Below, piece by piece: positions 36,120 through 44,411 of a DNA stretch of 64,000 bases. Position 1 is the first letter of the stretch; every line of letters starts with the position of its first letter. The translations under genes and the position numbers were made by a program. The stretch is from Saprospira grandis (GTDB taxonomy: Bacteria > Bacteroidota > Bacteroidia > Chitinophagales > Saprospiraceae). The stretch spans positions 1,364,001 through 1,428,000 of the forward strand of contig NZ_CP110854.1 in assembly GCF_027594745.1 (NCBI RefSeq). The letters run 5' to 3'. The notes under the pieces are model-generated. The model was not told the origin of the DNA. It did no database searches and saw only the letters and a list, made by a program, of their open reading frames with translations.

Positions 36120-36368
36120 TTTGGGGCTGCCGCTACGCCCTTCGGTTGTCGAACTGGCGCCCCTTTGGGGCTGGTTGTCGCTTTGCTCGGGGTCGGGCTG
36201 TTTATTCCCGTTGGTCATCGAACTGGCGCCCCTTTGGGGCTGGTTGTCGCAGCTCGCTGTTACTTGCTTCGCTGCGTCGGCTCCCGTTGGTCGGGTCGCT
36301 CGGCCCCTGCTGCTGCCCATCCCTCAGCCGTTCTGGCCTGCGGCCAGTGGGGCCTTGGCCGCCCTAGC
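36120..36368 (+). repeat. Type B repeat with nested duplicated module
   Basis: Starts GGGGCTGCCGC directly after the stop at 36117. Within its first arm the module CGAACTGGCGCCCCTTTGGG, then GCTGGTTGTCGC occurs twice (near 36150 and 36209). Then come CAGCTCGC, GGTCGCTCGGCCCCTGC and TGCCCATCCCTCAGCC. This and the tandem array below fill the 643-base gap before the gene at 36761. Confidence 0.8.
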
Positions 36369-36432
36369 TTAGTATTCTTCCCTTTTCATTGCTTTGGATT
36401 TAGGCCAAGCCTTCTGAATAATCCCTCAGTGC

Positions 36433-36705
36433 ATTTTTTTTCTAGCGAATGCGCCAAAAGAGTTGAAATGCAGTATTTCTTTTCCAGCGAATGCTAAGAA
36501 TAAATCCACCAGAGCGTTTTTTTTCCAGCGAATGCTCCAAAAGAGTTGAAATGCAGCATTTCTTTTCCAGCGAATGCTAAGAATAAATCCACCAGAGCGT
36601 TTTTTTTCCAGCAAATGGCCTGAGGGATGCTATCTGAGCGTTTTTTTTCCAGCAAATGGCCTGAGGGATGCTATCTGGCCATTTTTTTCCCCAGCCAATG
36701 CTCCA
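36433..36705. repeat. Seven-copy 41-42 bp T-tract tandem array
   Basis: The motif TTTTTTTTCCAGCGAATGC (with variants AGCAAATGGCC and AGCCAATGC) recurs with its AGC at 36444, 36486, 36527, 36569, 36610, 36651 and 36693. Spacings are 42, 41, 42, 41, 41 and 42 bases, close to four helical turns. Higher-order units of 83 bases (first four copies) and 41 bases (fifth and sixth) are near-identical. Every copy follows a T-tract of 4 to 9. No spacers, so not CRISPR. Confidence 0.88.
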
Positions 36706-36760
36706 ATGCAATCATATTGTCCTTATATTTTTTCGGTAACCCAATAAAAGCAGTCTTTAT

Positions 36761-38008
36761 ATGCGCTATACTATATTAGCTAGTCTATTTTCTTTCTTGA
36801 TTTTAATGGCTTGTCAATCGGAACAAGGGCCATTGGCCCCTATTAAAGACAAAAGTTTAGAGCGAGGAGCTTGGCGGGGGCTTTTGCGCCTCAATGACAG
36901 TTTGGAACTCCCCTTTGAGTTGGCTTATGATGGGCAGTCTTGGGAAATCATCAATGGAGAGGAGCGGATTCTCTTGCAAGTAGATTCCTTAGGGCCAGAC
37001 AGTATGCGTTGGACCCTGCCTGCTTTTGGGACCTACTTCAACATCAAGCAATTGAATAGGCATCAATTGCGGGGAGAGTGGGTAAACAGCCAGAAAGAAG
37101 ACTATCGTCTTCCGTTTAGGGCCGAAGGCGGCCAAGCTTTTCGCTTTGGACCAAAAACAGCAGCCCAAAGCAGCTTAGCTAAAAAGTGGGCCGTACAGTT
37201 TTCTCCTCAAGACAGTGCCAATAGCTATCCTGGAGTAGCCTTATTTGAGCTCGACCCTCAAACTTCTATTCTAAAAGGTAGCTTTATGACCGAAACGGGC
37301 GACTATCGTTATTTGGCTGGAGAATTTAAGCGCGAGCGCTTGCAACTTTCTGCCTTTGATGGGGCGCATGCCTTCTTATTTACTGCCCAGCGGCAGGGCG
37401 ATGGCAGTTTATGGGGGCAGTTCTACTCGGGCAAGCATTGGTCTACCTACTGGCGGGCGCAGCCCAACCCCAAGGCCCAGCTCCGCCCCATGGACAGCCT
37501 CTCTTTTTTGAAGGAAGGCTATGAGAAAATAAGCTTTAGCTTTCCCAACTCGCAGGGGGATAGTTTAAGTTTGGCAGATGAGCGCTTTGAGGGCAAAGTT
37601 GTTATTGTTCAGATTATGGGCAGTTGGTGTCCCAACTGCATGGATGAAAGCCGATTGTTAGAAGAGTACTACAGACGTTATCGGAAAGAGGGCCTAGAAG
37701 TCATTGCCCTAAGTTATGAGTTGCCTAAAGATATGGACAACTTCAAGCAAATAGAAAAGCGCTTACGGACGGACTTAGGCATTAGCTACCCTATGGTTTT
37801 GGCGGGGCCAGCAGATAAGAAAGCGGCGGCCAAGAGTTTGCCCATGCTCAACCATATCTTATCTTTTCCCACGGCCATTATTATAGATCGTCAGGGGAAC
37901 GTACGGAAGATCCATACGGGCTTTAATGGTCCTGGAACAGGAGACTACTACGAAGAATATCGAGAAGAATTGGCCCAATTGATTGAGCAGCTATTGGTAG
38001 AACAATAA
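36761..38008 (+). CDS. Thioredoxin-fold (TlpA-like) lipoprotein
   Basis: A 415-residue lipoprotein (lipobox LILMACQS, Cys near residue 18). Residues 20-260 form a beta-rich domain of the kind that precedes TlpA domains in Bacteroidota. Residues about 265-415 are a thioredoxin-like domain with the redox motif GSWCPNCMDE (CxxC) and the cis-proline loop LSFPTAIIIDRQG. It is probably a periplasmic thiol-disulfide reductase. It lies just downstream of the phased T-tract array, which may influence its promoter. Confidence 0.88.
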   Translation: MRYTILASLFSFLILMACQSEQGPLAPIKDKSLERGAWRGLLRLNDSLELPFELAYDGQSWEIINGEERILLQVDSLGPDSMRWTLPAFGTYFNIKQLNRHQLRGEWVNSQKEDYRLPFRAEGGQAFRFGPKTAAQSSLAKKWAVQFSPQDSANSYPGVALFELDPQTSILKGSFMTETGDYRYLAGEFKRERLQLSAFDGAHAFLFTAQRQGDGSLWGQFYSGKHWSTYWRAQPNPKAQLRPMDSLSFLKEGYEKISFSFPNSQGDSLSLADERFEGKVVIVQIMGSWCPNCMDESRLLEEYYRRYRKEGLEVIALSYELPKDMDNFKQIEKRLRTDLGISYPMVLAGPADKKAAAKSLPMLNHILSFPTAIIIDRQGNVRKIHTGFNGPGTGDYYEEYREELAQLIEQLLVEQ

Positions 38009-38049
38009 GGGCGGCCAACAGTGAGTGCTGGCCCATTGGTCCCTGCGCA

Positions 38050-38196
38050 CTACAGGCCCCGAAGGGGCCGCAGGCCTAGCGATGTGAAAGGGGGCGGCGC
38101 AGCCGCAGACCCAGCTGGCAAAGCCAGCGCAGGGCCGAGCGAACAGCGAGCCCTGAAACGTAGCGCCCTGCGCCCTGAAGGGCGCAGGGAGGCCCC
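38050..38196 (-). repeat. Type A repeat element
   Basis: On the minus strand: GGGGCCTCCCTGCGCC, GGGCGCTACGTTTCAGGGCTC, GCTCGGCCCTGCGC, TGGGTCTGCGGC, then CCCTTTCACATCGCTAGGCC. The remainder up to 38490 shows no gene, hairpin or repeat that I can recognise. Confidence 0.8.
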
Positions 38197-38490
38197 AAAA
38201 CATAAAAAAGAGGCTTTTGGCCTTAAGTTTCTTTATTTTTGGAGCAGTTATTTGCTGATTTGCTGCAACAAAAAGGGGGGGTTTTGTCTTTTTTCATTGG
38301 TGGTAAAAGTCCTTGTCCCTTTGCCCAAACTCCCTTATCTTAAAAGAGCCTTTTGGAGCAAACACAAAGAAGAGAAATCCCTTTGTTGAGTTTATTCCCA
38401 GCGGCCTTAGTTCATCTGGCCCGACACACCTTATTCTGAGCCTAGTCCTTGGTTTTACCAATAGCCAAACGACCTTAAAGACCAAATTTG

Positions 38491-39165
38491 ATGCGCTTTC
38501 TTAGTGGGCCAGCGGCCCTTTTGAATGAATTTGAGTTAATTGCGGACAAAGAAAGCTTTGCTGTGCTTCATTTCTATGAGCGGAACAAAGCGGAATTGGC
38601 CCTATTGCCTTTTGCGGACTACTACCGTTTGCGGAGCTATTATGCCAATGCCTTATTTGCGGCTCAGGCCTATGGGCAGCATATTGTAGAGGCGGATTGG
38701 TTGATTGAGCAATCTATAATTGCAGACATTCGGCAGGTAGATGGGCGGGATGTCTACTTACATTTTTTATTCAGTGCTATGCGGGCCCTTTTTTATTTGG
38801 GCCAATACGAAGCTTCTTTTAAGCGGGCCAAGGCCCTGGTGGGCATGCGGCCTCATGAGCCCAAATATTTGCTTTGGTTGCGTCGCAACTTAATGCTTCG
38901 GCGGCCGAGCTGGCTGCGTTGGGGGTTTGCGGGGGCCATCTTGAGTTTGGCCAGTTGGTTGGGCGTGAGTTTATTTTCTCTTTTTCTGGTAGATCCTTTT
39001 TTCCCTTATTTGCGGGAGCTTGTTTTTTGGCTTCGGCAGGTTTCGGCCATTATAGGAGCGGCTTCTATTAGCTTTGGGATATTTGGCCGATACTACTATG
39101 TAGAGAGAGAGCTCCGTAAATTGATTCGAGCTAGGCGGCCGAAAAAAGCGGCTCAGGAGCAATAA
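38491..39165 (+). CDS. Membrane protein of unknown function, TPR-like N-terminus
   Basis: A 224-residue protein. The first 140 residues are helical and Ala/Tyr-rich (LRSYYANALFAAQAYGQHI, FLFSAMRALFYLGQYEASFKRA, spaced like a pair of TPR units). Two hydrophobic segments follow (near 147-170 and 180-200), then a basic tail (LRKLIRARRPKKAAQE). I chose the ATG at 38491 over the adjacent TTG. No family recognised; likely inner-membrane with the helical domain in the cytoplasm. Confidence 0.7.
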   Translation: MRFLSGPAALLNEFELIADKESFAVLHFYERNKAELALLPFADYYRLRSYYANALFAAQAYGQHIVEADWLIEQSIIADIRQVDGRDVYLHFLFSAMRALFYLGQYEASFKRAKALVGMRPHEPKYLLWLRRNLMLRRPSWLRWGFAGAILSLASWLGVSLFSLFLVDPFFPYLRELVFWLRQVSAIIGAASISFGIFGRYYYVERELRKLIRARRPKKAAQEQ

Positions 39166-39190
39166 AAAAGCCCTGCTAGGCAGGACTTTA
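39163..39190 (-). terminator. Terminator of the beta-lactamase-like gene
   Basis: On the minus strand: AGTCCTGC, loop CTA, GCAGGGCT, then six T residues. It lies just after the minus-strand stop at 39209 and also directly follows the plus-strand stop at 39165. Confidence 0.8.
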
Positions 39191-39208
39191 ATGGAAACTA
39201 TCCGGGCC

Positions 39209-40261
39209 TTAATTAAAAACCAAGGCTGTTTTTTCGAGGGCTTGGAAGGCCAGTAACTGCTTCATAGCTGCGGCAATACGGGCCCGTTCTTTTTTGGGTT
39301 TATCGAAAGCATTTTTGAGGAAGACGGCATAATAAATAGGGCGTTGGCCGGCTTCTCTTTCTATCCAACCGGCATCATTATAAATACCGGGCAGGCTTCC
39401 AGTTTTATGGGCTACTTGGCGGTTGGGGGGCAGAACCTCTGGGAGGAAATAGCGGCCGGTTCGGCAAGAGAGCAGGCAGTCTCTAAGCCATTGGCTAGAG
39501 TTTGCATTTAGCCAATGTTCTTGATCTAGGCCTTTGAGGAGTTGGACAAAAGCTTTTGGGGAGCCTTGGTCGCGGCGGTCCCAGAGGAATTTACGTCTAG
39601 CGACTTTACGTTCGGACCAGGGAGAAGTGGATAAAATTTGGGTAGCTCGGCTATAGGTCCAGAGGCTTTGGTCCTCGGGTAATTCTCGGTTAGCTAGATC
39701 AATAAAAATCTCGATCAGATAGCGGTTAATGTTAATATCGGAGACCATCCAGCTTTTGAGTTGGGCCTGTACAAACTCTGGTCCACCCAATTGGCGGAGC
39801 AAGGCATCGGTAGCACAATTATCGCTATATCGCATCATGTAGAGGGCCAAATCTTCAATTTTGGGGGCGAAATTGGTTTTGCCCGTAGTATCCCAATCCA
39901 TAAAACAGCCTGAGTGGCGGCGATCTTCTAGGTTGAGGCGAATAGAATCGAAGAGGGAGAGTTTGCCGGCCTCTTGGGCGGCTAGCAAACTAGCCACAAT
40001 AGGGAGTTTATAGACACTAGCGAGGGGGAAAAGAGTATCTCCAGCGATCGAGAAACTTTTATCGAGTTGGGCATCATAGACATAGATGCCCATTTGGCCC
40101 TTAGGATTTTGGCAAATGGCCCTTAGGCTATCTTTGAGGGCTTCAAAACCGCTTAGATTTTCTTGATAGATGGGGACTTGGCTAAATGGGGGATGTTTTT
40201 CTTTTTGGCAGGCGAAAAGCGAGAGAAAAAACAGTGGGGCAAGGGTATACATTATTTTCAT
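39209..40261 (-). CDS. Class A beta-lactamase-like lipoprotein
   Basis: A serine hydrolase of the beta-lactamase/penicillin-binding class A fold, 350 residues, with a lipoprotein signal (LAPLFFLSLFACQK). Active-site motifs: Ser-x-x-Lys in LASVYKLPI, Ser-Asp-Asn in RYSDNCATD and Lys-Thr-Gly in AHKTGSLPG. A clear omega-loop Glu with the usual ExxLN pattern is not evident where class A enzymes have Glu166. Hydrolytic activity on beta-lactams is therefore uncertain, and it may instead be a peptidase or esterase. It would be membrane-anchored in the periplasm. Confidence 0.83.
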   Translation of the reverse strand: MKIMYTLAPLFFLSLFACQKEKHPPFSQVPIYQENLSGFEALKDSLRAICQNPKGQMGIYVYDAQLDKSFSIAGDTLFPLASVYKLPIVASLLAAQEAGKLSLFDSIRLNLEDRRHSGCFMDWDTTGKTNFAPKIEDLALYMMRYSDNCATDALLRQLGGPEFVQAQLKSWMVSDININRYLIEIFIDLANRELPEDQSLWTYSRATQILSTSPWSERKVARRKFLWDRRDQGSPKAFVQLLKGLDQEHWLNANSSQWLRDCLLSCRTGRYFLPEVLPPNRQVAHKTGSLPGIYNDAGWIEREAGQRPIYYAVFLKNAFDKPKKERARIAAAMKQLLAFQALEKTALVFN

Positions 40262-40475
40262 AAGAGAGTGTTCTGGTCAAGGGTCACAAATTAAGGAATT
40301 GAGCAGACTTTTAGGGGGGGGAATACTTGAGGCTTTGGCTTTTTTAGAAAGGGGGGAAGCGAAGAATTCGGCTTAGGGCGAAGAAAGCATAAAGTTTATT
40401 TTAGAGAATTACAAACTTACTTCCTCAGATAATCAATCAGTTAGCAAGAAAACCAAATAAAAAGGCATTAAAAGC

Positions 40476-40505
40476 TTGGAAAATGAGATTCTTGCCGTAT
40501 ATTTG
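40476..40505 (+). promoter_or_regulatory. Promoter of initiator tRNA
   Basis: TTG at 40476-40478 and TATATTTG at 40498-40505 with a 19-base spacer. The predicted start point falls on or next to the first base of the mature tRNA (40509). The -7 element is the same octamer as the tRNA-Leu promoter. Confidence 0.65.
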
Positions 40506-40508
40506 CAA

Positions 40509-40580
<72 letters not shown>

Positions 40581-40587
40581 CAACTTA

Positions 40588-40619
40588 AAGCCTTCCAGTA
40601 ATTGGAAGGCTTTTTTTTT
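40588..40619 (+). terminator. Terminator after initiator tRNA
   Basis: Stem AAGCCTTCC / GGAAGGCTT with loop AGTAATT and nine T residues. Confidence 0.93.
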
Positions 40620-40735
40620 GCTCCTATATATATCTACTGAGGGCCGCAACCTAAAGGATTATTATTTGTATAATTGCAAACTTTATTTTTGAGTCTTTGG
40701 CGGCTCTATTTGGGGCCTCAATTGCAAGTGTATAC

Positions 40736-41593
40736 ATGATGAAAAACTACCTTTCTTTAATTAAATTTAGCCATACGATTTTTGCTCTTCCCTTTGCGAT
40801 GATTGGCTTTTTCTTGGCCACTGTAGAGGGCAATGGAGAATTAAACTGGCGTTTATTTGCCTTAGTTCTTTTGTGTATGGTCTTTGCGCGTTCGGCGGCT
40901 ATGGCCTTTAATCGTTATGCGGATCGGGACATTGATCGGCGGAATCCGCGGACGGTCACTCGGGAGATTCCGGCTGGGGTAATTTCGGCTCGCAATGCCT
41001 TATTTTTTGTATTGATTAACTGTGCCTTATTTGTGGCCACCACTTATTTTATCAATTGGCTTTGTTTTTTGCTCTCGCCCATTGCCTTATTGGTGGTTTT
41101 GGGTTATTCTTATACCAAGCGATTTACGGCTCTTTGTCACTTTGTTTTGGGGGTAGGTTTGGCTTTGGCGCCAATTGGGGCCTATATAGCGGTGAGTAAT
41201 CAGTTTGCCTTATTGCCGATTATTTATTCTTTTGTGGTTTTGTTTTGGGTTTCGGGTTTTGACATTATATATGCGTTGCAGGATGAGGAGTTTGATCGTT
41301 CTTTGGGCTTAAATTCGATTCCGGCGGCTTTGGGAAAAAAGCGGGCCTTAATGGTATCTAATGTCTTGCATGGACTAACGGCCCTTTTGGTAATTTATCC
41401 GGGCATACAAGCAACAGAGTTCTTTGGGCTTTATTATTGGATTGCGGTAGCTTTATTTATTGGTTTATTGGCCTATCAGCATTTTTTGGTCAAGCCAAAT
41501 GATTTATCTAAGGTTAATTTGGCCTTTTTTACGACCAATGGAATTGCCTCTACTATTTTTGGGGCTTTGGTGATCTTTGATTTATATTTCTAA
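40736..41593 (+). CDS. UbiA-family polyprenyltransferase
   Basis: An integral membrane prenyltransferase of about 285 residues with eight or nine hydrophobic segments. The first Asp-rich motif is NRYADRDIDRRNPRT (near residues 60-75). The second is DIIYALQDEEFDRSLGLNSIP (near 180-200). Both bind Mg-pyrophosphate. The first motif and the start LIKFSHTIFALPFAMIGF are typical of the 4-hydroxybenzoate polyprenyltransferase branch. Bacteroidota usually make menaquinone, so the acceptor is uncertain. It has its own ATG pair at 40736/40739; a TTG further upstream is less likely. Confidence 0.88.
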   Translation: MMKNYLSLIKFSHTIFALPFAMIGFFLATVEGNGELNWRLFALVLLCMVFARSAAMAFNRYADRDIDRRNPRTVTREIPAGVISARNALFFVLINCALFVATTYFINWLCFLLSPIALLVVLGYSYTKRFTALCHFVLGVGLALAPIGAYIAVSNQFALLPIIYSFVVLFWVSGFDIIYALQDEEFDRSLGLNSIPAALGKKRALMVSNVLHGLTALLVIYPGIQATEFFGLYYWIAVALFIGLLAYQHFLVKPNDLSKVNLAFFTTNGIASTIFGALVIFDLYF

Positions 41594-41721
41594 TGGGCCT
41601 TTGGTCCTTTTTACTCCCCCCTGCTTTTCTGAGTAGGCGGGGATTTTTTGTTGGTTTGGGGGCAAAAAAAGTCCACCCCTTCCCTTCTGGACTGGATGGC
41701 TAGATATCTATCTACTGCTGT

Positions 41722-42061
41722 TTTGGGGCCTCCGCAGCAAAGCTGCGGCGCTACGTTTCAGGGCTCGCAGGTCTGCTCGGCCCTGCGGCCTAACGGCCTT
41801 GGTCTGGCCTTCGGCCACCCTTTCACATCGCTAGGCCAGGCGCTGCGCGCCTTTGCGGCCCTTTGGGCCTATTGCATGGCGGCGGCTCAAAGCCGCTGGC
41901 CATTTTTGGGTTTCAACCCGAAAAATCGGCTGAGGGATGGATAGCAGTGGCGCGCAGCGCCAGACCCAGGGCTTTTGCAGCGAAGCGAAAAAGCCCGCAG
42001 GGCCGAGCAGACCTGCGAGCTGCGGCAGAGCCCGACCCAGCCGCAGGCTGGGGCAGCCCCA
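41722..42061. repeat. Composite repeat: type A (+) facing type B (-)
   Basis: Type A: GGGGCCTCCGCAGC, GCTACGTTTCAGGGCTCGCA, CTGCTCGGCCCTGCGGCC, GGTCTGGCCTTCGGCC, CACCCTTTCACATCGCTAGGCC. A GGGTTTCAACCC hairpin (41902-41926) is in the middle. The type B half on the minus strand ends CAGCCCC plus A-run beside the repressor stop. It fills the 475-base gap; the interval 41594-41721 holds nothing recognisable. Confidence 0.87.
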
Positions 42062-42068
42062 AAAAAAA

Positions 42069-42911
42069 TTACTCCTTCTTGGTCTGTTCTACAAGAGTTT
42101 CTATAGTATTATATAGATTCTGGATAATATTCGATTGGTTTTGGACCATTTTGCGGAGCTCCTCCATTTCTGAGCGGAGCATATTATTGATATTGGAGGG
42201 AGAGGGTAAAAAGGGAGAAATTTTGGCTCGGACATACCAAATTTCTTGAATATCCTTCACGCTCATTTCGAAGGGTTCATAATAAGTATTATCGGAGAGG
42301 AGCAGCAGTTTTTGCTCGGCTTTGATATGATTGTGTACGCGTTTGATGAGGACATCGCCCTTAGTGACCACCACATAGACATAATTATCTTTGAGAGAAG
42401 AGGCCCAGAGGCTAGGTTCTAGGTAGCTACAGACCACCTTATCGCCTTCAAAAAGCGTGGGTTCCATACTATCTCCAGAGAGATCGAAAGAGCGGTGAGT
42501 GCCCACCTTATACTTATAATCGGGCAGGGTATAATTGGGTAGCTCCTGAATAAAAGTGGGGTCTTTAGACTCTGAGGCATAGCCAGCTTGAGCGGGCACG
42601 GGCACATGCACAATGCGTTCATCATTATGAGAATCGGTCACTACGGTAAGGACCTTAAGATTAGCTTGTGCGTCTTCGGTCATAAAGAGCGGGCCTTCTC
42701 CAGAAAAAAGGTAAACGGGATTTAGCTTATAGGCATCGATTGCTTTTCGGAGCAATTCGATAGTTACATCTCGGCGTTTTTTGAGGATTTCGCTTAGGCT
42801 TTGGGGCAGATAATCGAGAGAGAGGGCAAATTGTCGGCTAGAGCGGATGCGTTGCTCTTTTTTGAGTTGGTCATGACAATGGATAAAGCGTTCGGTTACT
42901 ACAGAATTCAT
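42069..42911 (-). CDS. LexA-like repressor with S24 autoprotease domain
   Basis: A 280-residue regulator. An N-terminal helix-turn-helix-like region (RSSRQFALSLDYLPQSLSEILKKRRDVTIELLRKAI) is followed by a peptidase S24 domain. The catalytic Ser is in DLSGDSMEPTLFEGD, the Lys in GDVLIKRVHN, and a likely Ala-Gly self-cleavage site is VPAQAGYAS. A C-terminal coiled segment (SEMEELRKMVQNQSNIIQNLY) may mediate oligomerisation. The protein should be cleaved when bound to RecA filaments or an analogue, releasing its targets. It resembles chromosomal LexA-like regulators of Bacteroidota and CI-type phage repressors; no other phage genes are nearby. The ATG at 42911 is preferred. Confidence 0.86.
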   Translation of the reverse strand: MNSVVTERFIHCHDQLKKEQRIRSSRQFALSLDYLPQSLSEILKKRRDVTIELLRKAIDAYKLNPVYLFSGEGPLFMTEDAQANLKVLTVVTDSHNDERIVHVPVPAQAGYASESKDPTFIQELPNYTLPDYKYKVGTHRSFDLSGDSMEPTLFEGDKVVCSYLEPSLWASSLKDNYVYVVVTKGDVLIKRVHNHIKAEQKLLLLSDNTYYEPFEMSVKDIQEIWYVRAKISPFLPSPSNINNMLRSEMEELRKMVQNQSNIIQNLYNTIETLVEQTKKE

Positions 42912-43244
42912 AAGCAAAAAGTTAATGCCCTAAAGCTATTATAAATGAACTCGACAGGGAGTTCTAGAACAAATTTAACTTTTTGCGTGTACAGTGACAA
43001 CTATTTACGCAAATAATTTAAACTCTAAGCTAATTATTTAGATAAATTCAAAACAGCAGACTTTAACAGCTGGCTATTTGGTTCTACCTAGGTCTTTTGC
43101 TGTAGTGGTTTTAACTTCATCTAATGTTAACAGAACCTTTAGGTATTTTGCCTAAATTTAAACAATTGGTTAAATCAGGCTTAATAAATTTGGAAATATC
43201 GAGTTATTGCGATACTTCCAATTAAAACTAACAAAAAACAGCTT

Positions 43245-43541
43245 ATGGAAAATTATTACATGCTAGAATTTGAGGTACCTGCAGAGATGCAGGCCCATGT
43301 AGAGGCTCGTTCTGCAGAACATCATGCAAAAGTAGAGGAATTGATGGCCCAGGGGCGGATTCAGTCTTTTTCTTATTCGGCCAACGCTTTGCGTTCTTGG
43401 GCCATAGTAAAGGCGAGTTCTGCGATTGAGGTGATGCGTTTGATTCAGGAATTGCCTTTGCAGGATTGTATGATTCCTAGCATTATTAGTTTGGAAAGTC
43501 ATCATGCGGCGGCTCCTGCTTTGGCGGTAGCGGCGCAGTAG
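43245..43541 (+). CDS. Small muconolactone-isomerase-like protein
   Basis: A 98-residue protein of the dimeric ferredoxin-like fold. The pattern YYMLEFEVP, EARSAEHHAKVEELMAQGRI, SWAIVKASSAIEVMRLIQELPLQ and the final IISLESHHA resembles muconolactone delta-isomerase and YCII-like proteins. No aromatic-degradation genes are near, so isomerase activity is not supported by context. The 327-base gap upstream (42918-43244) is AT-rich, with several TTAAC/GTTAAC words that could be operator sites but no clear palindrome. It is divergent from the repressor. Confidence 0.7.
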   Translation: MENYYMLEFEVPAEMQAHVEARSAEHHAKVEELMAQGRIQSFSYSANALRSWAIVKASSAIEVMRLIQELPLQDCMIPSIISLESHHAAAPALAVAAQ

Positions 43542-43573
43542 GTCAAAAACTTAATATAAAGGCAAAGTTGGCT

Positions 43574-43996
43574 TTAAGAGCAATAGCGGTTCTTTTGCGA
43601 ACAATTGACATATATAATAGTCGCTTGTTCTAAGTCTAAGCGCTGTTTTTGTCTGGCCTTTACCCAAATGGCAAATTCTGAGGGGGCTTCTTCTTGAAAC
43701 TCGCCCAACTTCAAAACGGTATACAGTCCTTCTCCTGCAGGCAACAACCAGCTTTGTTCATCTAGGGCAATAAGTTGGCCTTCGGGGTAGGCGTGTACGG
43801 ATAAAACTGGCCTAGAAGCTTGTTCTTTAAGTACTTCTATAGCCATTTCGGCCAAATCATCTGTAGTGGGGTCTTCCTTTTCGGCTTCTAATATGACGCA
43901 ACTTCCGTTTTGGAAGAGGACCCAGTGGGGATAATGTTCGGCAGTTAACTTACTAATTGTAGTTAACCATTGTTCGTGTATAACTGGATTGTTCAA
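43574..43996 (-). CDS. Protein of unknown function
   Basis: A 140-residue cytoplasmic-looking protein, no signal peptide or membrane segment. The sequence (NGSCVILEAEKEDPTTDDLAEMAIEVLKE, LSVHAYPEGQLIALDE) reads as a small alpha/beta domain, but I do not recognise the family. It converges with the muconolactone-isomerase-like gene with only 32 bases between and no terminator there. Plus-strand transcription would continue through it antisense. Confidence 0.68.
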   Translation of the reverse strand: MNNPVIHEQWLTTISKLTAEHYPHWVLFQNGSCVILEAEKEDPTTDDLAEMAIEVLKEQASRPVLSVHAYPEGQLIALDEQSWLLPAGEGLYTVLKLGEFQEEAPSEFAIWVKARQKQRLDLEQATIIYVNCSQKNRYCS

Positions 43997-44060
43997 TAGT
44001 CTGTTTTTTGGTTTGCTACCAATAAGTTAGGGCAAATAACACAGCTATACAATAGGCCAA

Positions 44061-44098
44061 GGGCCCTGAGCGCAGCAGTTGCGCTCAGGGCCCTTTTT
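44061..44098 (+). terminator. Strong plus-strand terminator hairpin
   Basis: Perfect stem GGGCCCTGAGCGCA / TGCGCTCAGGGCCC (44061-44093) followed by five T residues. It ends plus-strand transcripts that have crossed the antisense gene 43574-43996. The following 300 bases contain GTCACAAA words and no gene. Confidence 0.85.
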
Positions 44099-44237
44099 GT
44101 TAAAATAAGGTTAACTGTTGCCACTGTGATTGATGTTACTACATCAATGCATTTTATCTCGGATATTTGTCACAGACAACTAGCCAAAAGGGCTAGTTCA
44201 AGAAAAGCAAAATAAAAAAATCGCTTTTGTCAATTTG

Positions 44238-44339
44238 GTCACAAAGATATACGATAAGCCGCCGTACTTTTGTAATGAACAAGAAAGGAAACGGCAAGTT
44301 TATAAAATAAAATTTCAGCTTGTCACAAAAGTCACAAAC
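44238..44339 (+). promoter_or_regulatory. Direct GTCACAAA words upstream of persulfide gene
   Basis: GTCACAAAG at 44238-44246, and a tandem pair GTCACAAAA / GTCACAAAC at 44322-44339; a related TTGTCACAG lies near 44167. The 9-base spacing of the pair and position upstream of the promoter suggest a regulator site, but no regulator is known. Confidence 0.45.
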
Positions 44340-44357
44340 AATCTTTTAGAACCGCCT

Positions 44358-44365
44358 TATCTTTG
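44358..44365 (+). promoter_or_regulatory. -7 element of persulfide dioxygenase gene
   Basis: TATCTTTG fits the TAnnTTTG consensus, 46 bases before the ATG at 44412. A good -33 element is not obvious, so activation by a regulator is possible. Confidence 0.5.
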
Positions 44366-44411
44366 TATCAACAACAATTTACTAAACATCACACTTAAAA
44401 ATATAAGCATT

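Noticed and set aside
36426..36614. A 62-codon frame across the phased T-tract array
   Set aside because: It simply translates the tandem DNA repeat; no start context and no conserved protein feature.
36433..36705. CRISPR array
   Set aside because: Units are contiguous with no unique spacers, the repeat is 41-42 bp with a T-tract, and no cas gene is near.
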